Source of the DNA: JAWWPG01 sp033850885
GTDB taxonomy: Bacteria; Actinomycetota; Actinomycetes; Propionibacteriales; Nocardioidaceae
DNA: 64,000 bases
Assembly: GCA_033850885.1 (NCBI GenBank)
Contig: JAWWPG010000056.1
Location: 22,313-86,312 of the forward strand
Reading direction: 5' to 3'
Part shown: positions 41,392-50,313 of the stretch, piece by piece
How the letters are laid out: every line of letters begins with the position of its first letter
Position numbering within the stretch: the first letter of the stretch is position 1
The notes under the pieces: model-generated
What the model was told of the DNA's origin: nothing
Seen by the model: only the letters and a program-made list of their open reading frames with translations
The model's database searches: none
Position numbers and translations under genes: made by a program

Positions 41392-43785
41392 ATGCGGATC
41401 GCGGTGGTCGGCGGAGGTCCCGGCGGGCTCTACTTCGCCGCGCTCGCGAAGCAGCTCGGCAGGGAACATGACGTCACGGTTTGGGAGCGGAACGCCGCGG
41501 ATGACACCTTCGGCTTCGGCGTCGTCTTCTCCGACGAGACGCTCGGCGGCATCGAGCATGCTGACCCCAGGATCCACGCGACCATGGAGGCCGAGTTCGC
41601 CCGATGGGACGACATCGACGTCCATTACCGTGGCGAGGTCCTCACCAGCGGCGGCCACGGGTTCGCAGCCATGAGCCGCGCCAGGTTGCTCGAGATCCTG
41701 CAGGAGCGCTGTCGCGCGCTCGGCGTCGCCGTCCACTTCCTGACCCCGGCTCCGCCGGTCGACGAGCTCGCCAGCACACACGATCTCGTCGTGGCCGCTG
41801 ACGGGCTCAACTCGGCCATCCGTGCGTGGTACGCCGATACGTTCCGCCCGACCCTCGAGGCGCGGCACTGTCGCTACATGTGGCTCGGCACCAGCAAGGT
41901 GTTCGACGCCTTCACGTTCGACGTGCGCGAGACGCCGTACGGCGTGATGCAGATGCACGGCTATCCGTACGACGCCAAGGGGAGCACGTTCATCGTCGAG
42001 ATGAACGACGCAGTTTGGGAGCGCGCCGGGTTCCGCGCGCTCGCGGATGAGTTCGCCGCCGATCCCGAGTCTCTCAAGCCGGGAAAGTCCGACGAGAGTT
42101 CCATCGACCGGGTCCGGGACCTGTTCGACGACGTCATCGGCGACCACGAGGTGATGGCGAACAACTCGCGCTGGATCAGGTTCACCACGGTGCGCAACGA
42201 GACGTGGCGCCACGCGAACATCGTCCTGCTCGGCGACGCGGCGCATACCGCACACTTCTCGATCGGCTCCGGCACGAAGCTCGCCATGGAGGACGCTCTT
42301 GCGCTGGCTGCCTGCCTGCACGAGCAGCCCGCTGACATCGCGGACGGCCTGACGTCGGCGCTTGCCGCCTACGAGGACGAGCGCAGGCCTGTCGTGCTGT
42401 CGACCCAGCGCGCGGCCCAGGCGAGTCTCGAGTGGTTCGAGAACCTTGGCCAGTATCTCGACCAGGAGCCCATGCAGTTCGCGTTCAACATCATGACGCG
42501 CAGCCGCCGGGTCACCTATGACAACCTGCGGGTGCGCGACGACGAGTTCGTGGACGAGGCTGACCGTTGGTTCGCCGACTCGGTACGTCGTGGTGGGCAC
42601 GGGCCCGGTGACGTGCGGCCACCCATGTTCCAGCCGTTCCGGCTGCGCGGGCTGACGCTGGTCAACCGCGTCATCGTCTCGGCCATGGACATGTACGTGT
42701 CGGAGGAAGGCGTTGCCGGCGACTTCCACTTCGCCCACCTGGCGGGGAAGGCTCTGGGCGGCGCCGGGCTGGTGATGACGGAGATGGTGTGCGTCTCGCC
42801 CGAGGGGCGCATCACACCGGGATGCGCCGGTCTCTACAGCGACGACCACACGACTGCCCTTCGCCGGATCACGAGCTTCGTTCATGATCAGACGTCCGCC
42901 GCGATCGGCATCCAGCTCGGCCACTCGGGCCGTAAAGGTTCGACGAAGCTGATGTGGGAGGGGATGGACCTTCCCCTCGAGGCCGGCAACTGGCAGGTTG
43001 TCGCTCCCTCACCCCTTGCCTACCAGCCGGGTGTCAGCCAGGTTCCCCGCGAGCTGACGAGGTACGAGATGGACGAGATCAAGTCGCAGTTCGTCGCCTC
43101 GGCGTTGCGTGCGGACGCGGCCGGCTTCGACCTCCTCGAGCTGCATTGCGCGCACGGCTACCTGCTGTCGAGCTTCATCTCGCCGCTCACGAACAGGCGG
43201 ACGGACGAGTACGGCGGAACGCTCGCCAACCGGCTGCGCTACCCGCTCGAGGTGTTCGGCGCCGTCCGAGCCGTGTGGCCGGACGAGAAGCCGATGACCG
43301 TCAGGATCTCTGCCACGGACTGGGTCGAAGGCGGTCTCGAGACCGACGACGCCGTCGAGGTGGCAGGTGCCTTCGCGGCAGTCGGTGCCGATGCTGTCGA
43401 CGTCTCCACCGGTCAGGTCACGCCGGAGGAGCAGCCGGCGTACGGCCGCTCGTTTCAGACACCGTTCGCCGACGCCATCCGTAACCGGGTCGGGGTCGCG
43501 ACGATCGCGGTAGGCGCCATCTCGTCGTACGACGACGTCAACTCGATCATCCTGGCCGGACGGGCGGACCTCTGCGCGCTGGGACGGGTGCACCTTTACG
43601 ACCCGAACTGGACCCTGCACGCGGCCGTGGAGCAGGACTACGACGGGCCGGGTGCGCCGTGGCCGTTGCCGTGGCGAGCCGGCCGCCGGAAGCCGCAGCT
43701 CGGCCGCAGTGACGGGCCCAAACCACGCCTCCAGCTGGCTCGGGAGGGAGCCCCGGGCATCCGGCACCGTCGCTGGCGACCCTGA
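41392..43785 (+). CDS. Bifunctional 2-aminobenzoyl-CoA/salicyloyl-CoA monooxygenase-reductase
   Basis: 797-residue fusion of two flavoenzymes. Residues 1 to ~395 form an FAD aromatic hydroxylase (VVGGGPGGLYFA, LLGDAAHTAHFSIGSGTKLA). Residues ~410-765 form an FMN old-yellow-enzyme domain (FRLRGLTLVNRVIVSAMDMY, LHCAHGYLLSSFISPL, RTDEYGG). This architecture is that of 2-aminobenzoyl-CoA monooxygenase/reductase of Azoarcus evansii, also annotated as salicyloyl-CoA 5-hydroxylase/oxidoreductase, which oxygenates and reduces the ring in one protein. The ATG at 41392 follows GGGAGGAG. Divergent from the hydratase-dehydrogenase unit. Substrate (2-amino- or 2-hydroxybenzoyl-CoA) cannot be settled here. 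Confidence 0.92.
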   Translation: MRIAVVGGGPGGLYFAALAKQLGREHDVTVWERNAADDTFGFGVVFSDETLGGIEHADPRIHATMEAEFARWDDIDVHYRGEVLTSGGHGFAAMSRARLLEILQERCRALGVAVHFLTPAPPVDELASTHDLVVAADGLNSAIRAWYADTFRPTLEARHCRYMWLGTSKVFDAFTFDVRETPYGVMQMHGYPYDAKGSTFIVEMNDAVWERAGFRALADEFAADPESLKPGKSDESSIDRVRDLFDDVIGDHEVMANNSRWIRFTTVRNETWRHANIVLLGDAAHTAHFSIGSGTKLAMEDALALAACLHEQPADIADGLTSALAAYEDERRPVVLSTQRAAQASLEWFENLGQYLDQEPMQFAFNIMTRSRRVTYDNLRVRDDEFVDEADRWFADSVRRGGHGPGDVRPPMFQPFRLRGLTLVNRVIVSAMDMYVSEEGVAGDFHFAHLAGKALGGAGLVMTEMVCVSPEGRITPGCAGLYSDDHTTALRRITSFVHDQTSAAIGIQLGHSGRKGSTKLMWEGMDLPLEAGNWQVVAPSPLAYQPGVSQVPRELTRYEMDEIKSQFVASALRADAAGFDLLELHCAHGYLLSSFISPLTNRRTDEYGGTLANRLRYPLEVFGAVRAVWPDEKPMTVRISATDWVEGGLETDDAVEVAGAFAAVGADAVDVSTGQVTPEEQPAYGRSFQTPFADAIRNRVGVATIAVGAISSYDDVNSIILAGRADLCALGRVHLYDPNWTLHAAVEQDYDGPGAPWPLPWRAGRRKPQLGRSDGPKPRLQLAREGAPGIRHRRWRP

Positions 43786-43799
43786 CCCCGTCGCCCTGG

Positions 43800-45173
43800 T
43801 CAGGTCAGCAGCGACGGCGCGGCGCCGGCGAGACCGAGGACGGCGCAGATTGCCATGACGCGCAGAGCCGGCCATTTGACGACGAGGATCAGAACGAGAG
43901 CCAGAGCCGTCAAGAGCACCTCGTAGGGTTTGATCGTGGTCAGGTCAGGGTTGGGGAGATGCAGGGGACCGACCGTCCTCGTGGATGTCTTGGTGAAGAG
44001 CGTGTGGACGGTGAAGAACAATGCCAGGTTCGCGATGACTCCCACCACAGCGGCCGTGATGCCGCTGAGCGCCGTCGACAGGTTTCGGTTGCCGCGGAGC
44101 CGTTCGATGTACGGCGCGCCGAGCAGGATGAACAAGAAGCACGGCACGAACGTCACCCACGTCGTGAGCAACGACCCGAGGATGGCGGCGGTCCATGGGC
44201 TCAGGCTGCCCGGGTTGCGGTAGGCCCCGAGGAACGCGACGAATTGCACGACCATGATCAGAGGCCCGGGCGTCGTCTCGGCCAGACCAAGCCCCCGGAC
44301 CATGTCGTTGGCGGTGACCCAGCCGTACGTGTGGACGGCCTGTTGGGAGACGAAGGCGAGTACGGCGTACGCGCCGCCGAAGGTGATGAGCGCGGTGCCG
44401 GAGAAGAAAAGTCCTTCGTCGGTGAAGACGCTGTGCCGACCCGTCACCCAGACCACCAGGGCAAGCGGCACCCCCCAGGCGAAGAGACTGATCGCCAGCA
44501 CCCGGGCGGCGCGAGCCAGGCTTGGTCTGGCGGAGTGGAGCGCGTCGTCGCGGATCAGCGGCGGCGTCCCACCGTCCGACTCCGCATGCGTGGTCGGACC
44601 CTCCATCACGCCGGGGGCGAAGCGGCCCAGCACCCACCCGGCCAGTCCGGCCGCCGCGACGACGATGGGGAAAGGAACGGCGAAAAGGCTGATGGCGACG
44701 AACGCCGCCACCGCCAGCGCTACGAGGACCCGATGGTGGAGGGCTCGGCGTCCGACCCGAATGACCGCCTGAGCCACAATGCTCAAGACGGCAGCCGAGA
44801 TCCCGGCGAACAGCGCGGTGACAGCCGTCGTCGTGCCGACCGTCACGTACAACGCGGACAAAGCCAGTAAGGCGACGACGCCTGGGATGACGAACAACGT
44901 GCCGGCCACCAGTCCGCCTGTCGTCCCGTTGAGCAGCCAGCCGATGTAGATGGCGAGCTGTTGCGCCTCCGGCCCGGGCAGCAGCATGCAGAAGTTGAGC
45001 GCGTGCAGGAACCTCTGCTGGCCGATCCAACGCTTCTCGTCGACGAGCACACGCTGCATCACAGCGATCTGACCAGCCGGACCCCCGAACGTCTGCAAAG
45101 AGATCAGGAACCAGGCGCGGACGGCTACCCGGAACGGGATGACGTCGGCCGACCCGGAGGCCTCCACGTTCAT
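43800..45173 (-). CDS. chrA: Chromate transporter, CHR family (bidomain)
   Basis: 457-residue membrane protein with two homologous halves, each starting with a phenylalanine-glycine-glycine signature (TFGGPAGQIAVM near residue 28 and TFGGAYAVLAFV near residue 250) and a PGP motif (LLPGPEAQQLAIYIG and TTPGPLIMVVQFVAF). About ten membrane segments. Predicted to export chromate, giving resistance. No chrB-like regulator is adjacent. The ATG at 45173 lacks a strong ribosome-binding site; an ATG 15 codons upstream is possible. Converges with the aryl-CoA monooxygenase gene, 14 bases away. Confidence 0.9.
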   Translation of the reverse strand: MNVEASGSADVIPFRVAVRAWFLISLQTFGGPAGQIAVMQRVLVDEKRWIGQQRFLHALNFCMLLPGPEAQQLAIYIGWLLNGTTGGLVAGTLFVIPGVVALLALSALYVTVGTTTAVTALFAGISAAVLSIVAQAVIRVGRRALHHRVLVALAVAAFVAISLFAVPFPIVVAAAGLAGWVLGRFAPGVMEGPTTHAESDGGTPPLIRDDALHSARPSLARAARVLAISLFAWGVPLALVVWVTGRHSVFTDEGLFFSGTALITFGGAYAVLAFVSQQAVHTYGWVTANDMVRGLGLAETTPGPLIMVVQFVAFLGAYRNPGSLSPWTAAILGSLLTTWVTFVPCFLFILLGAPYIERLRGNRNLSTALSGITAAVVGVIANLALFFTVHTLFTKTSTRTVGPLHLPNPDLTTIKPYEVLLTALALVLILVVKWPALRVMAICAVLGLAGAAPSLLT

Positions 45174-45685
45174 GACCGGCAGTATGCCAGCGGAGATCCT
45201 GCCCGGCGACGGGGGCAAACGGTTCAGAAGATTCCGAGGTTCGTGGTGGCATCGGGGCCGGATCCGAGCCTGCTGAGCCGGGTCGGGCCGTAGGAACCTG
45301 ACCCGGCTCGGCCGACTGCCATACTGCGAGATCCCCCGTCAGGCCTGACACGCCGACCTCTGGAGCAGGTCCTCGGTCGCACGCCGTCCCCAGACGGTCA
45401 AGGCGATGTCCGTCAGCGACTCGAACCGCCACAACCGCAACCCCGTTGATAACGTGCGACCCAGAACCGACTCGTGGGTGCGACTTGTTCATCGGCGCGG
45501 AGCCGCCGCGCGTTACTGAAAACGGGAAAATTCTCGATGGCTGTCGTCGTGCGGTGGACCCAGGGACCCGATGTCGGCGTACCGCCGCTAGGTCTTCAGC
45601 AGCGATGGAACGACGACGAGGCTCGATATGTCACGTCCCGCGAGCTCAGATAGGACAGCTCGTAGCTAGCATGGCTGGGCACCTC
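45174..45685. other. Gene-poor stretch before the tRNA
   Basis: About 510 bases without a convincing coding frame; the open frames here lack family character or run through the tRNA. No strong hairpin or repeat was noticed. It may hold the tRNA promoter and a decayed gene. Confidence 0.5.
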
Positions 45686-45758
45686 GCCGGTGTGGCGCAA
45701 CTGGTAGCGCATCCGACTTGTAATCGGAAGGTTAGGGGTTCAAGTCCCCTCGCCGGCT
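45686..45758 (+). tRNA. tRNA-Thr (anticodon UGU)
   Basis: 73-base cloverleaf. Acceptor stem GCCGGTG pairs with CGCCGGC; D stem GCGC/GCGC; anticodon stem TCCGA/TCGGA with loop CTTGTAA, anticodon TGT at 45719-45721 reading ACA; T stem AGGGG/CCCCT with TTCAAGT. Discriminator base T; CCA is not encoded. Confidence 0.95.
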
Positions 45759-45793
45759 CAAGCATCACCCGAAGCCCTACACCGGCTCAAGCA
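45753..45793 (+). repeat. Direct repeat of the tRNA-Thr 3' end
   Basis: CCGGCTCAAGCA, which spans the tRNA 3' end (45753-45764), recurs at 45782-45793. Short duplications of tRNA 3' ends can mark integration sites, but no integrase is in the window, so an element boundary is only a possibility. Confidence 0.4.
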
Positions 45794-45855
45794 AAGCCCC
45801 CTGTCAGCGGCCTGCGAACTGTCTCTGACCCTAGCGCACGCGCTCGCGTCGATCC

Positions 45856-46905
45856 TTAGGCTCTGTCGCCAAGTGCCACGATGTGATCTGGAAGCCGCTC
45901 GTTGTCGCCGTACATGAAGTGATTTTGCATCTTCTCCGAGAACCTGCTGGCCTCGGTGGTAAGCCCGACTGCCTCGGCCACCTGGCGGATCAGCATTGGC
46001 GACGCACCGCAGCACACACCGAGGTAGTTGATCCCGAGTCCCGCTGCTTCACTCGCGAAGGCACCTACTTCGTAGCGGTTTGCGTACAGGGGGTCGAGGG
46101 CGGTTGGGAACGTCCTGCCGTGCGGCGACGGAACGCTCGCACGATCGTCGCTCAGGTTGAAGAACGTGGGTTCGGCGGTGGTTGTGCGATACGGAATGGG
46201 CAGGGCGCCGACGTGGCACGAAACCCCGGCTCGGATCTTGCGCAACCACGGCAACATGGTTTGGGGTCCGCGGAAGCAGTTCATGCCGACGACGTCGGCG
46301 CCACCCTGTTCCAGCCGTTGACAGGTTTCCACGATCCCGACGCCGTCGGCCATCTCGTTCAACGCCATCGGAGCAATGGTGAGCACAACTGGTAGCCCAG
46401 TGGACTTGGCCACCTCGAGTGCTGCGAGGGCTTCTCCGGCGTAGTAGAACGTCTCGCCGATGATCATGTCGGCGCCGCCTTCGACGGCCCACCCCACCAT
46501 TTCCTCGAACATTCCCCGAACCTCAGCCTGCCGATCCTGATCCGCTGGATCCCAGATGTTCGTGTTCGAGATGTTGCCCGCCATCAGGTCGCCGGGTCGC
46601 GCGTCGGCGACTTCTCGGGCGATCTGCAGCGCTGCTCGGTTCAGTGGCTCCAGCAGTTCTTCCTTCCCGATCACCCTCATCTTCTCGCGGTGCCCGTTGT
46701 AGGTGAACGCCTCGACGACATTGGATCCTGCATGTTGGAAATCGACATGCAAGGCCTTGAGCGCTTCTGGGTACTCCAGCGAAACTTCGGGAACGAACTC
46801 TCCAGCGCTGAGATAGCCCCGTCGCTCGAGCTCGAACAAGAACCCCTCCGCACAGATCACGGGGCCGGCATCAAGACGCTCGGATAGTTGGCTTCTGTCA
46901 CTCAT
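45856..46905 (-). CDS. Homocysteine S-methyltransferase family protein
   Basis: 349-residue zinc-dependent methyltransferase of the betaine/S-methylmethionine:homocysteine family. The zinc ligands should be Cys in VVGMNCFRG and the adjacent pair in YLGVCCGASP. N-terminal EGFLFELERRGYLSAGEFVP and GNISNTNIWDP match the barrel. The gene body looks less GC-rich than its neighbours, consistent with acquisition. Divergent from the kinase-phospholyase fusion 130 bases away. The methyl donor is unknown; a methylated amine released by the neighbouring pathway is one idea. Confidence 0.82.
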   Translation of the reverse strand: MSDRSQLSERLDAGPVICAEGFLFELERRGYLSAGEFVPEVSLEYPEALKALHVDFQHAGSNVVEAFTYNGHREKMRVIGKEELLEPLNRAALQIAREVADARPGDLMAGNISNTNIWDPADQDRQAEVRGMFEEMVGWAVEGGADMIIGETFYYAGEALAALEVAKSTGLPVVLTIAPMALNEMADGVGIVETCQRLEQGGADVVGMNCFRGPQTMLPWLRKIRAGVSCHVGALPIPYRTTTAEPTFFNLSDDRASVPSPHGRTFPTALDPLYANRYEVGAFASEAAGLGINYLGVCCGASPMLIRQVAEAVGLTTEASRFSEKMQNHFMYGDNERLPDHIVALGDRA

Positions 46906-47035
46906 GGCGTGCTCCTCGGGAATGAAGGGAGTCTAAGCCCCGCTGGATGCTGGAGCTCAGGCACTATAAGACGGGCACCGACACAGGAGGTCAGCCGCCT
47001 CCGTGGGCCGGGCGGTTGACCGCGAGAATGGTGCG

Positions 47036-49333
47036 GTGACTGCCACCATGAACGACCCGCTCTCCGTTCCTGCACCTGACCTTGACATCGACGCACTGCA
47101 CGCGTCTTTGGGTAGGTCTTGGGGCTTGGCCGGCGAGCTCACGGCGGTGCACGGCGAGCGGGACCGTAACTTCCGGCTCGAAGGGGCCGAGGGTCGCTAC
47201 CTGCTCAAGGTGCACAACCCGGCGGACGGCGACGCGGTAGTGGACCTCCAGTGCTCCGCGTTGCGTCATATCCGAGCAGTCGCACCGGACCTGCCGGTGC
47301 CCGCCGTCGTACCGACGCAGGATGGGCGGTCATGGGTGGACCTGACCGGCCGCGACGGCCGCCACTCGCTGGCGTGGGTGATGACCTGGCTGGACGGGCG
47401 GCATCCGACGCCGGAGATGCTGGCGCCTCCGCAGCTGCGTGACTGGGGGCGTACGTCCGCCCGGCTGGGGCAGGCGCTGCGCGGGTTCGTGCATCCAGCC
47501 GCGTGCTACGCGATCGCCTGGGACATCAGGCGGTTGCCGGAGCTCCGACCCTGGCTTTCCGCGGTTGACGCCGGCCGGCGGCCTGCGGTCGAGGCGGTGC
47601 TGGACCGCTTCGAGCTCCAAGTCGCCCCGGAGCTGCGCAGGCTGCGCGCCCAGGTCGTACACAATGACCTGGCCCCCACAAACGTGCTCGTCGACGACTC
47701 GTTGAGGCTGACCGGCATCACTGACTTCGGGGACATGACCCACACCACGCTGGTCTGTGACCTGGCGGTCGCGGCCGCCGACCTGCTGGGCGGTAGGGAA
47801 GGTGGTCTGGAGCTGGCTACCGAAGTGATCGCCGGGTACGACTCGATCACACCACTCGAACCGGGCGAACTCGCGCTCGTCGCCGACCTGATGGCTGCTC
47901 GCTACGCCGCGGCCGTACTGATCACCGCGTGGCGAACCCGCCAGCAGGGCAGTGCACCAGAGGTCGACGACGAGGCGTACCACGGGCTCGAGGCGGCGCT
48001 GGACGTCGGACTGGACGCGCTGGCGGCGCGGTTCACCAACGCGCTGCTCGTCGGCCCGCGGGGTACGACGCAGGGCGGACGAGGGCTTCCCTACACCCGT
48101 CGGTCCACCGAGGGGCTGCTCCGCGCGCGGGCGCGCTGCCTGGGCGGACTGGAGCTCAGCTACGCCCGGCCGCTGCACCTCGTCGGGGGGCGAGGGGTGT
48201 TCCTGGAAGCCGCAGACGGCCGCCGCTATCTCGACGCCTACAACAACGTGCCGGTGCTAGGGCACTCGCACCCTGCTGTGGTCGATGCGGTCTGCTCCCA
48301 GCTGGCCAACCTGAACACGAACAGTCGTTACCTGCAGGAGGCTCCGGTCGAGCTCGCGGAGCGACTGCTGGCGACTCTTCCCGACCGGTTCGACCGGGTG
48401 CTGCTGGTGAACTCGGGCAGCGAGGCCAACGACCTGGCCTGGCGGATCGCGCGGCATGCCACCGGCGCCTCGGGTGGCATCGCCACCAGGTGGGCCTACC
48501 ACGGCGTCACCGAAGCTACCTTCGGGTTCTCACCGGAGAGCTGGGGAGATGCGGGTCGTCCCGGGCACGTGCGGCTGGTGGAGCCGCCACCCGGGCCACC
48601 GTCCACGGTCGTAGAGGCGGTCGAGAGTCTAGAGGCCGCGGGACACGGCGTGGCAGCGATGCTCGTCGACGGAGTCTTCACCAGCGACGGGATCCTGGGA
48701 CCCGCGCACGACTGGACGGTGGCCGCGGCAGCCGCGGTCCATGACGCGGGCGGTCTGTACGTCGCCGACGAGGTGCAGGCGGGTCACGGCCGCACCGGCG
48801 ACGCTTTGTGGAGCTTCCTGGCCGGGGACCTGCCCGCCGACCTGGTGACCCTCGGCAAGCCGATGGGCAACGGCTACCCGGTGGCGGCGGTCATTGGTCC
48901 GGCCGAACTGGTGGACCCGTTCGTGGAAGGCACTGACTACTTCAGCACCTTCGGTGGGGGCACGGCCGCCTGCGTCGCCGCACTCGCCGTGCTGCGTGCG
49001 CTCGAGGAGGATCGGGTCGTGGAGCGCGTCGCGGCGGTAGGCGCTCGACTCGTCGAAGCGCTGCGGAACGTCGCTCGCGACAGAGCCGAACTCGCCGGCG
49101 TGCGCGGATGGGGGCTTGCGGTCGGTGTCGACGTCGTGGACCCCGCAACCGCCCAGCCGGACCCGGAGCGTGCCGGCCGGATCCTGGACGGCATGCGGGA
49201 CCGCGGCGTACTGATCGGTCGGACGGGACGCGACCGTGCCACCTTGAAGATCCGGCCACCACTTGTTTTCGGTGACGAGCACGTGGACTTGCTCACGCAG
49301 GTGCTGACTGCCAGCCTGGCTGGCGTCGGCTGA
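47036..49333 (+). CDS. Fused small-molecule kinase and class III aminotransferase-like phospholyase
   Basis: About 765 residues. Residues 1 to ~345 are an aminoglycoside-phosphotransferase-like kinase with the catalytic loop VVHNDLAPTNVLVDD and metal-binding DFGDM. From ~355 is a PLP class III aminotransferase fold with NSGSEANDLAWRIARH, VADEVQAGHGRTGD and the PLP lysine in TLGKPMGNGYPVAAVIG. Separate human proteins of these two types (hydroxylysine kinase and the AGXT2L phospholyases) phosphorylate an amino alcohol and then eliminate phosphate and ammonia, so this fusion probably does both steps. Substrate unknown. GTG at 47036 or ATG at 47048 could be the start. Confidence 0.87.
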   Translation: MTATMNDPLSVPAPDLDIDALHASLGRSWGLAGELTAVHGERDRNFRLEGAEGRYLLKVHNPADGDAVVDLQCSALRHIRAVAPDLPVPAVVPTQDGRSWVDLTGRDGRHSLAWVMTWLDGRHPTPEMLAPPQLRDWGRTSARLGQALRGFVHPAACYAIAWDIRRLPELRPWLSAVDAGRRPAVEAVLDRFELQVAPELRRLRAQVVHNDLAPTNVLVDDSLRLTGITDFGDMTHTTLVCDLAVAAADLLGGREGGLELATEVIAGYDSITPLEPGELALVADLMAARYAAAVLITAWRTRQQGSAPEVDDEAYHGLEAALDVGLDALAARFTNALLVGPRGTTQGGRGLPYTRRSTEGLLRARARCLGGLELSYARPLHLVGGRGVFLEAADGRRYLDAYNNVPVLGHSHPAVVDAVCSQLANLNTNSRYLQEAPVELAERLLATLPDRFDRVLLVNSGSEANDLAWRIARHATGASGGIATRWAYHGVTEATFGFSPESWGDAGRPGHVRLVEPPPGPPSTVVEAVESLEAAGHGVAAMLVDGVFTSDGILGPAHDWTVAAAAAVHDAGGLYVADEVQAGHGRTGDALWSFLAGDLPADLVTLGKPMGNGYPVAAVIGPAELVDPFVEGTDYFSTFGGGTAACVAALAVLRALEEDRVVERVAAVGARLVEALRNVARDRAELAGVRGWGLAVGVDVVDPATAQPDPERAGRILDGMRDRGVLIGRTGRDRATLKIRPPLVFGDEHVDLLTQVLTASLAGVG

Positions 49334-49357
49334 CCTCGCAGATGGCCCGGTGACCGC

Positions 49358-50146
49358 TCACAGCGCCCGCTGTTCCGCCACTGAGTTGCCCCCGTCGACG
49401 ACCAAACACTGGCCGGTCAGGTACGCCGCTCCGGGCGTGCACAGCCAGGCCACCGGCCAGGCGATCTCGTCGGCGGTGCCACTGCGGCGCATCGGGGTGA
49501 CCTCACCCTGCCGCCGCTCGTCGTCGGTCTGCGACCCGGTGGCGATCCATCCCGGCGCGACCGCGTTCGCGGTGATGCCGTCCGGAGCGAGGTCGACGGC
49601 CAGCGACCGGATGAGCCCGACCATCGCGGCCTTGGCCGCTGCGTAGGCGGCGTCCTCCCGCATCGCCATCACCGGGCCGGTGACACTGGAGACCATCACG
49701 ATTCGGCCCCAAGCGGCGTGGCGCATTGCCGGCACAGCCTCGCGAGTCATGAGGAAGGCGGTGTCGAGATTACGGCGCAGACTGCGCTGCCATTCGTCGT
49801 ACGGGAGCCGGTCGACGCCGCCAGACAGCGCGTCGACGTCGGTGACGGAGATCATCCCGGCGTTGTTGACCAGGATGTCCAACCGGTCCCACCGGCGGGT
49901 GACCGCGGCGACCACCGCTTCCGCGTCAGCGGGATGGGTCAGATCGGCGACCAGGCCGGTTGCCTGAACGCCTGCGTCCGCCAGCTCAGCAGCCCGGTCG
50001 GCCACCCGGTCGGTGGTCGCGGTGAGGGCCACAGCGGCGCCCATCTCACCAAGACGTCGAGACACTGCGAAGCCGATGCCGGTTGGGCTGCCCGCCCCGG
50101 TCACCACTGCGACCCGGCCGGCAAGGTCCAGTCCGGACATCGTCAT
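49358..50146 (-). CDS. Short-chain dehydrogenase/reductase next to the kinase-phospholyase
   Basis: 262-residue SDR with TGAGSPTGIG (a slightly expanded cofactor loop), NNAGM, and catalytic YAAAKAA. C-terminal GQCLVVDGGNSVAEQ fits 3-oxoacyl reductase-like SDRs. The ATG at 50146 or the ATG two codons later could be used. Converges with the kinase-phospholyase gene, 24 bases from its stop, and may reduce the aldehyde or ketone released by the phospholyase (inferred). Confidence 0.83.
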   Translation of the reverse strand: MTMSGLDLAGRVAVVTGAGSPTGIGFAVSRRLGEMGAAVALTATTDRVADRAAELADAGVQATGLVADLTHPADAEAVVAAVTRRWDRLDILVNNAGMISVTDVDALSGGVDRLPYDEWQRSLRRNLDTAFLMTREAVPAMRHAAWGRIVMVSSVTGPVMAMREDAAYAAAKAAMVGLIRSLAVDLAPDGITANAVAPGWIATGSQTDDERRQGEVTPMRRSGTADEIAWPVAWLCTPGAAYLTGQCLVVDGGNSVAEQRAL

Positions 50147-50199
50147 CGGACCGATGCTGCCACAGGCAGTACACCCGCCCACCGGGGCATGACCAACGC

Positions 50200-50222
50200 C
50201 CCGACTACCTCAGCTAGTCGGG
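50200..50222 (-). terminator. Hairpin downstream of the phosphodiesterase gene
   Basis: CCCGACTA (50200-50207) and TAGTCGGG (50215-50222) form a perfect 8-bp stem with a 7-base loop. It lies about 90 bases beyond the phosphodiesterase stop on the minus strand, without a U tract. Confidence 0.55.
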
Positions 50223-50313
50223 AACACCAGCGCAGTCATCCCGCCGACCTGATGGCCGCATGCGTGCGGACCCCGGCGCAGCCAGCGGTCGCGGGTGCAC
50301 CGGTTGAGCATTC

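Noticed and set aside
45446..45859. Protein-coding frame across the tRNA-Thr gene
   Set aside because: The frame contains the complete tRNA cloverleaf and no protein-family features.
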